Below, piece after piece: positions 8,879-12,882 of a stretch of DNA of 12,882 nt. Under the pieces are notes generated by a model that searched no databases, was not told where the DNA came from, and saw only the letters and a list, made by a program, of their open reading frames with translations. This DNA comes from Nephromyces sp. MM_2019 (Eukaryota; Apicomplexa; Aconoidasida; Nephromycida): assembly GCA_015657535.1 (NCBI GenBank), contig JADHZB010000104.1, positions 1 through 12,882 on the forward strand, given 5' to 3'. A program made the translations under genes and the position numbers. The first letter of the stretch is position 1. Each line of letters begins with the position of its first letter.

Positions 8879-9204
8879 TTTGTGTATATATTTAGGTGTA
8901 CTTTTTTGTTTCTTGCAAAACACCAAATGCCCCTAAAAAAACATAGTTTCAAGCAAATTATACATATTTCAAGAAAGGATGTGTACTCACACACACACGC
9001 ACGCATAGACACACACTCAGATGGAGGGTGGGAAGAACTGGTGTGTACATACACAAGGGTAGCGCAGGAAAAAGAGACAGCACACACGTTATGCCTCCTA
9101 AATTGACTGCTTGATTCTGTTGTGTTGCATGCAGAGAGGGGATGACTAGGCAAAGCAGCAGAATACCCCTAGCATTAAGTGAAGAGGGTGAAGAGAAGCT
9201 TTAA
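6702..9204 (+). CDS. ApiAP2-type single AP2-domain protein, five-exon model
   Basis: Model: 6702-6822, 7148-7355, 8017-8082, 8687-8794 and 9135-9204 (TAA 9202-9204), 190 residues, all phases compatible. An N-terminal half with Ser/Pro-rich linkers is followed by an AP2 domain at about residues 106-155: GVRWHPNGSWRVQF (strands 1-2), HNFFVVSLYG (strand 3) and the helix FTEAKRLAIAYRKRLECEWE. A short acidic tail follows (LALSEEGEEKL). AP2 domains bind DNA through the three-stranded sheet, and ApiAP2 proteins are the main apicomplexan transcription factors, acting in the nucleus. The domain is rebuilt across three introns, with residues split at each junction. The donor at 8083 (GT|GTTTTG) is weak. 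The 5' end is uncertain: exons at 6037-6150 and 6223-6277 (starting MKKSSC, including DFGFKIKKCSHSF) also join 7148 in phase, giving 206 residues without the 6696-6822 exon. Target genes are unknown. Confidence 0.82.
6823..7147 (+). other. ApiAP2 intron, TG-rich
   Basis: A 325-base phase-1 intron, GGCAGC|GTGAGT to CTCTTCAG|GT, TG-rich on the sense strand. It includes loosely repeated GATTGGGTTG-like units at about 6894-6943. Confidence 0.6.
7356..8016 (+). other. ApiAP2 intron interrupting the AP2 domain
   Basis: A 661-base phase-2 intron, GTTCG|GTCGGT to GACGTTTAG|G. Joining its flanks restores Arg in GVRWHPNGSW, the start of the AP2 sheet. It contains TG-rich sequence and the palindrome copy at 7851. 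Alternative terminal exons at 7730 give short tails but would cut the domain off. Confidence 0.7.
7851..7862. repeat. GTGTA-NN-TACAC palindrome
   Basis: GTGTACTTACAC in the ApiAP2 intron 7356-8016. The half-sites are perfect and the spacer is CT. Confidence 0.7.
8083..8686 (+). other. ApiAP2 intron with TG block then CA block
   Basis: A 604-base phase-2 intron. The donor-side part (about 8102-8190) is TG-rich and the acceptor-side part (about 8440-8585) is CA-rich, so the two could pair in the transcript. A degenerate palindrome (GTGTATGCGCAC) lies at 8331-8342. Confidence 0.6.
8815..8878. repeat. (TG)n microsatellite with CG interruptions
   Basis: About 64 bases of near-pure TG, with occasional GCG steps, in the last ApiAP2 intron (8795-9134). 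CA-rich sequence follows at about 8985-9060 in the same intron. Confidence 0.9.
9043..9054. repeat. GTGTA-NN-TACAC palindrome
   Basis: GTGTACATACAC in the last ApiAP2 intron, 81 bases before the acceptor. Confidence 0.7.
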
Positions 9205-9658
9205 CCGCGAAAGAATTCACCTCTCTAAGTGATATCTCTAGTGAAGAAGCTTTGCCCCCCACTGGGCAATCTTCAATAATATAACGCACACATAGATACA
9301 TGTGTGGCTGTTAGTATGTACACACATGTGCACGTGTTCATATGCCCACGCACAAGTCCACGTTGTCATATGTACATACACACACGCATACACGTGTTTA
9401 GATGCGCACACACACACACACACACATAACACGCACAGCATACAGAAATACACACCCAAACACAAAAAAACATACATATCGGCACGCAAACACACACCCA
9501 CACACACTTACACACACACACACACGCCCACAAACAAATACAGCATTTTAAAGCAGCTTTTCAGCAGAGCTCTTTTCCCTGCTACGACATCATCTTGCGA
9601 TACTTCATATCTTAAGAGTTTCAGTGTATGTACACCAGTTTCACTATCAAACTGCTAA
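9205..9658. other. Convergent intergenic region, CA-rich
   Basis: The 454 bases between the stop codons of the ApiAP2 gene (+) and the HGH1-like gene (-) must hold both 3' UTRs. The middle (about 9285-9540) is CA-rich with many ACACAC runs. Open frames there on either strand are repeat translations. Confidence 0.7.
9624..9635. repeat. GTGTA-NN-TACAC palindrome after the HGH1-like stop
   Basis: GTGTATGTACAC ends 23 bases downstream, in the sense direction, of the HGH1-like stop codon at 9661-9659. This is a position like that of the copy 17 bases after the LanC-like stop. Confidence 0.75.
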
Positions 9659-12600
9659 CTACTCCAGCTTTATTAGCCTGTTAACTTCAATCTCTTCGGG
9701 AAATCGAGATAAATGTATGATTTGCTTCATCGTATCCCTGATAATAACATACACACAGGACGCACACACACTCAGCAACCCAATTAGAACTGGCCCCAAC
9801 GGCCTATAGTGCAGTATATGTACAGGCAAGCAATCAACATGTGTGCAGCACTAAAACTACAGGTGTAACCGCACACACATGCATGATAAGTTAAAACGGC
9901 ATACACACATGAAGGAGATACACACAGGAGATACATACAGGAGACGCACACACACACACAAAGAAAATACACACACATATTGAGACACACACTAGCTACA
10001 CATGAGCATAGGCTAATCGCACTCAAACACTTTGACTTACAGTATGCCTTTATTGCTCTTCATGGGATACCAAATGAGTAGCTTCTCAAACAGTCCAAGC
10101 CTTCGAAGGCAACGCCTAGAAACAAAGCTCGAAAGATGAGAGTGTAGTGTACGTAAATCCCTTAAGAGACGCACACACGAATTAAGGGAAGAGATGCAAA
10201 CACACTCATTAGGAGACATATATACGCGCATTAAGAGATACGCACACACACGCACACACACGCACACACACGCACACACACGCACACACACGCACACACA
10301 CGCACACACACGCACAAACGTACCTTCCTTCCATACTGGCGCAAAGTGCTAAAATACAATCTGAGGCTATAGACCTGCATTCCTCTTTGTACTCCTCATC
10401 TAAAAAGAGCAACACAGAAAATTTCGGCGTTTTCAACATGATCTTAGTGGAAGAGGATGGGATGCCATACACACATTCTGCAGGGTATACCTTAGAGAAA
10501 AATGATACGTCACACACACACACAAACACCTTTTCTTGAAGTCTCAGTGTATGGACACCTCAAAGATCCCTCTAGAGAAGCTATCAGCTTACCCTGAATA
10601 GAATTTTTCCCCTCAAGCATAGCAAACCAGTGTATATACACTGAGTCTAGCTCAGTTTCTTCACATTTTGAGGTGCTGTCTCTTTCTTGGGTAGAAGCAG
10701 CATCATTGCCCTCATCCTTTAGATGTTTCTGAGAAGAATAATTCTCCATACTTTCAGTTAAAATCTTAAAATACTCGGAATCTTCTCCTACCGCCAAATC
10801 CTGAACTTCCTCCTCATCTTTAGGCTTGCTCTTCAAAGAGCAGTTTTCATCTTCATCCTGAAGTGGTAAAACAGCGAAGAAAATGGCCAACTTCTGACTG
10901 AAAAGCTTGAAAATATGGTGAATAGCGTAGCCTTCAACGTGTGAAAACGTGTTGTTGCGCAGGAAGAAGCAATACGCACACTGAAGCTTATAATAGCTGG
11001 GAAAAAACCGATAGTAGATGAATCATTGTATGTATGCTCTTGAAGAGTAGGAGGGGGGGTGTGTGAAGCAGCAAGAAATCGTACAGACGGATAGAGAGGG
11101 AGAGAGACGACGAGAGAGGGCGATAGAGAGTGAGAGAGGGTGAGAGAGGGATAAACACACACATACGAAAATACACACACACACACGCACACACGATTAC
11201 GCACTCACGGATACACGAACACGGACACATGAACAAACAAACATACGCACATACACACAGCCCCCCTCATGCGACTCCCTCAGACAAAATCCTTTCACAC
11301 ATAACCCCCCATACACACACACACACACACACTCACCAACACATCTAAGGTTTTTTTTGCCCGATAGTTTAACACTGCTTTACTAGAAGCATCAATGACA
11401 GCAAACAAAACGTTAACCAGAGAGCACCTCTTTGAGAGGAGAAAAGTGTGCGCTGTCTGCTCGTTGCATAGATGCCTTAAGCAAGTGAGAAGAGGCTTCC
11501 TCCTACTGCTATACCTCAATTGGCGACTGAAAACACACACAAAGAAGCTCGTTTAAGCTTAATCTCAAGTAAATGTTTCTGAATCTATAAAGGAGTGTAT
11601 GTACACCCCATTCACAACGAAATTTCAAAAAATTTCTTTTCCGGTGTCATGGAAGGAGCATACACACACACAGGCAGTTGACAGTTTGATGTCGTGCACA
11701 CACAGGGACCGCAGAAGATCGCCAAGCTCTTTGAGGATCTGTCACACGGACTCACACATGAGGATACATGGATACATAGTGACACACACTGGTATACATA
11801 GAAATACCAATACACACGGGTACACAAAAACACATAAATGGACATAGAAACAAACAAAAACCACACACACACTCACAAAAACGCACGTGCACACACACAC
11901 GCACATAAACATACTAAACTTTTATGAGCAATTCCCACGATATTCTTTCGAACAGCCCAGGTTATCGAAAAAGTGTCCTCTTCTACACACGCACACACAC
12001 ATATTTCACCTCAAAATAGCGCTTTTTATCCCAAAATCTTGAGTGTGCGTACACTGAGTTTTGCACAAAAAGCATGTCATACACACACACACAAGCTTCA
12101 TATTTCGCACACACACCATAACAGATTTATCAGCTTGTAATCCTCTTCTTTTGTGAGTGCTTTTCGGCCTTTCTTAGTGGTAGTTAAGTTGCAAAGGATG
12201 CTCGCTATCCAACAATGCGGATCCTTTTCCTCATTCCTGCAGCACGCACACACATGAAGAAACTGAATGAACTATAAGCAGGCAGTATAAGAAGGGAAGA
12301 AAAGAGGGGGGGGAACAAAGTTATCTCAAGGAAAAATACTACTACCCTTCCCATATAAGATTCGGCACCCCCCACAAAAGATACTGCAACTCCCACACAC
12401 ACACAACCCTACACACAAAATGCACACCCCCCACACAAAACCACACCCGCACACACCCCCCAGAACGCCCCATACATACCCCCGGCACACCCCCCATACA
12501 CACTCCACACAACCCCCACACAACCCCCACACCCACCTATTCTCATCCAAATCCCTCTTTTCCTGCAGGAATAGCCCGAGAAGCCGAGCAATATGTCGGC

Positions 12601-12795
12601 CGTATGGCCATTCTTCAGGGAAAGCCTCTGAGGCTTGAAGAACTTGAAGTTTTCCATCTTCAAAGCGGGTGAGATTAGATATGAGCATCAGATGAAGTTC
12701 ATCATATCTCTCAGAGAGATTGCTTAGCTTTGTGTGTTGTTCCAGATCTTCAAAAACTATAGATATCACCTTTGTCGACTTTAGGAGGGTGTTCG
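9659..12795 (-). CDS. HGH1-like armadillo-type protein (DUF383/DUF384), N-terminus outside window
   Basis: Exons in sense order: 12795-12537, 12236-12117, 11526-11341, 10996-10593, 10477-10324, 10115-10041 and 9737-9659 (stop 9661-9659), giving 424 visible residues. The first visible exon follows a pyrimidine-rich acceptor, so more exons lie beyond the window. Family landmarks appear in order: ELHLMLISNLTRFEDGK, then DPHCWIASILCNLTTTKKGR, SSRRKPLLTCLRHLC, an acidic linker in the 404-base exon, then SDCILALCASMEGRRCLRR and a C-terminal FPEEIEVNRLIKLE. Yeast Hgh1 helps fold elongation factor 2 with TRiC and Hsp90 in the cytosol; the same role here is inferred. The junction of exons 3 and 4 is ambiguous: donor 11341 with acceptor 10997 is in phase, and so is donor 11337 with acceptor 10987. 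The acidic linker is longer than I recall for the family. Confidence 0.7.
10241..10310. repeat. 10-bp tandem array, seven perfect copies
   Basis: CGCACACACA repeats exactly seven times, followed by the degenerate copy CGCACAAACG. It lies in the HGH1-like intron 10323-10116, starting just inside the donor, where the sense strand reads TGTGTGTGCG. Confidence 0.95.
10547..10558. repeat. GTGTA-NN-TACAC palindrome, one mismatch
   Basis: GTGTATGGACAC in the 115-base HGH1-like intron 10592-10478. Confidence 0.5.
10628..10643. repeat. 16-bp perfect palindrome inside the HGH1-like coding exon
   Basis: CAGTGTATATACACTG lies in the exon 10996-10593, where the minus strand encodes SVYIHW, 35 bases before the donor. 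It is the only family copy found in coding sequence. Confidence 0.75.
11089..11150. repeat. Purine-rich GAGAGG tract
   Basis: A GA-rich run on the + strand, pyrimidine-rich (CTCTCTC) in the sense direction of the HGH1-like gene, in the intron 11340-10997. It lies about 90 bases upstream of the acceptor, too far to be the main polypyrimidine tract. Confidence 0.7.
11527..12116 (-). other. HGH1-like intron, TG-rich in sense
   Basis: A 590-base phase-2 intron. Joining its flanks makes Cys in KLINLLC-RQLRYSSRRK, with spacing that suits the family. It holds CA-rich + strand sequence throughout and two palindromes (11595, and 12043-12054 with one mismatch). An exon-like stretch at 11982-11915 was considered and rejected. 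Confidence 0.65.
11595..11606. repeat. GTGTA-NN-TACAC palindrome
   Basis: GTGTATGTACAC in the HGH1-like intron 12116-11527, 67 bases before the acceptor in the sense direction. Confidence 0.75.
12425..12537 (-). other. G-rich 5' part of an HGH1-like intron
   Basis: On the minus (sense) strand this stretch reads as repeated GTGGGGG and TGTGTGGGG units directly after the donor AATAG|GTGGGTG at 12536. Several G runs of 3 to 6 are present, but some loops exceed seven bases, so the quadruplex match is weaker than at 267-298. Confidence 0.5.
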
Positions 12796-12882
12796 CTGTT
12801 GTGTATGTGGAAAAAGGAGGGGGAGAGAAAGATTAATTTGTGGTCAAAAGAGGTGCATTTATGGGGGTGGTGGTGGGGGATT

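Noticed and set aside
11915..11982. Minus-strand exon-like stretch reading EDTFSITWAVRKNIVGIAHK between HGH1-like exons
   Set aside because: It cannot be joined to the preceding exon at its best donor in phase without creating a stop, while direct joining of 12117 to 11526 is in phase and gives the family spacing.

Overview
The window looks like nuclear DNA of a protist, most probably an apicomplexan or close alveolate relative. The genes are split into short exons by GT-AG introns that are unusually rich in TG repeats. One of them encodes a single AP2 DNA-binding domain with the C-terminal helix style of apicomplexan ApiAP2 proteins (YGFTEAKRLAIAYRKRLE). No bacterial-type operon, rRNA, tRNA, CRISPR array or transposase was found. 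The species cannot be named from the sequence alone.

Layout. (1) Bases 1-2382, + strand: the 3' part of a LanC-like (LANCL/GCL family) gene in six visible exons. The family's Zn-binding and catalytic positions are mostly replaced. (2) Bases 2383 to about 6000: no gene can be assigned with confidence. This stretch holds short hairpins, copies of a dispersed palindrome, a five-copy 20-bp CA-rich tandem array and a polypyrimidine-to-polypurine switch. (3) About 6.0-9.2 kb, + strand: a small ApiAP2 gene. Its last four exons are well supported and its 5' end is ambiguous. (4) Bases 9659-12795, - strand: a gene resembling HGH1 (DUF383/DUF384 armadillo-type protein, an eEF2-folding cochaperone in yeast), in seven visible exons, with its N terminus beyond the window. 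The ApiAP2 and HGH1-like genes converge, with 454 bp between their stop codons.

Three signals go beyond gene content. First, the palindrome GTGTA-NN-TACAC occurs eleven times with perfect half-sites, plus several near-matches, in introns, 3' flanks, gene upstream regions and one exon. Second, TG-rich repeat sequence tends to lie on the sense strand of introns, so its polarity flips from + to - where transcription flips. In the last two ApiAP2 introns a TG block is followed by a CA block, which could pair within the intron. Third, a G-rich block predicted to form a G-quadruplex sits just inside the 5' splice site of a LanC-like intron. The three genes have no obvious shared pathway. All exon models were built by eye from splice motifs, phase compatibility and remembered family motifs, without alignment software.
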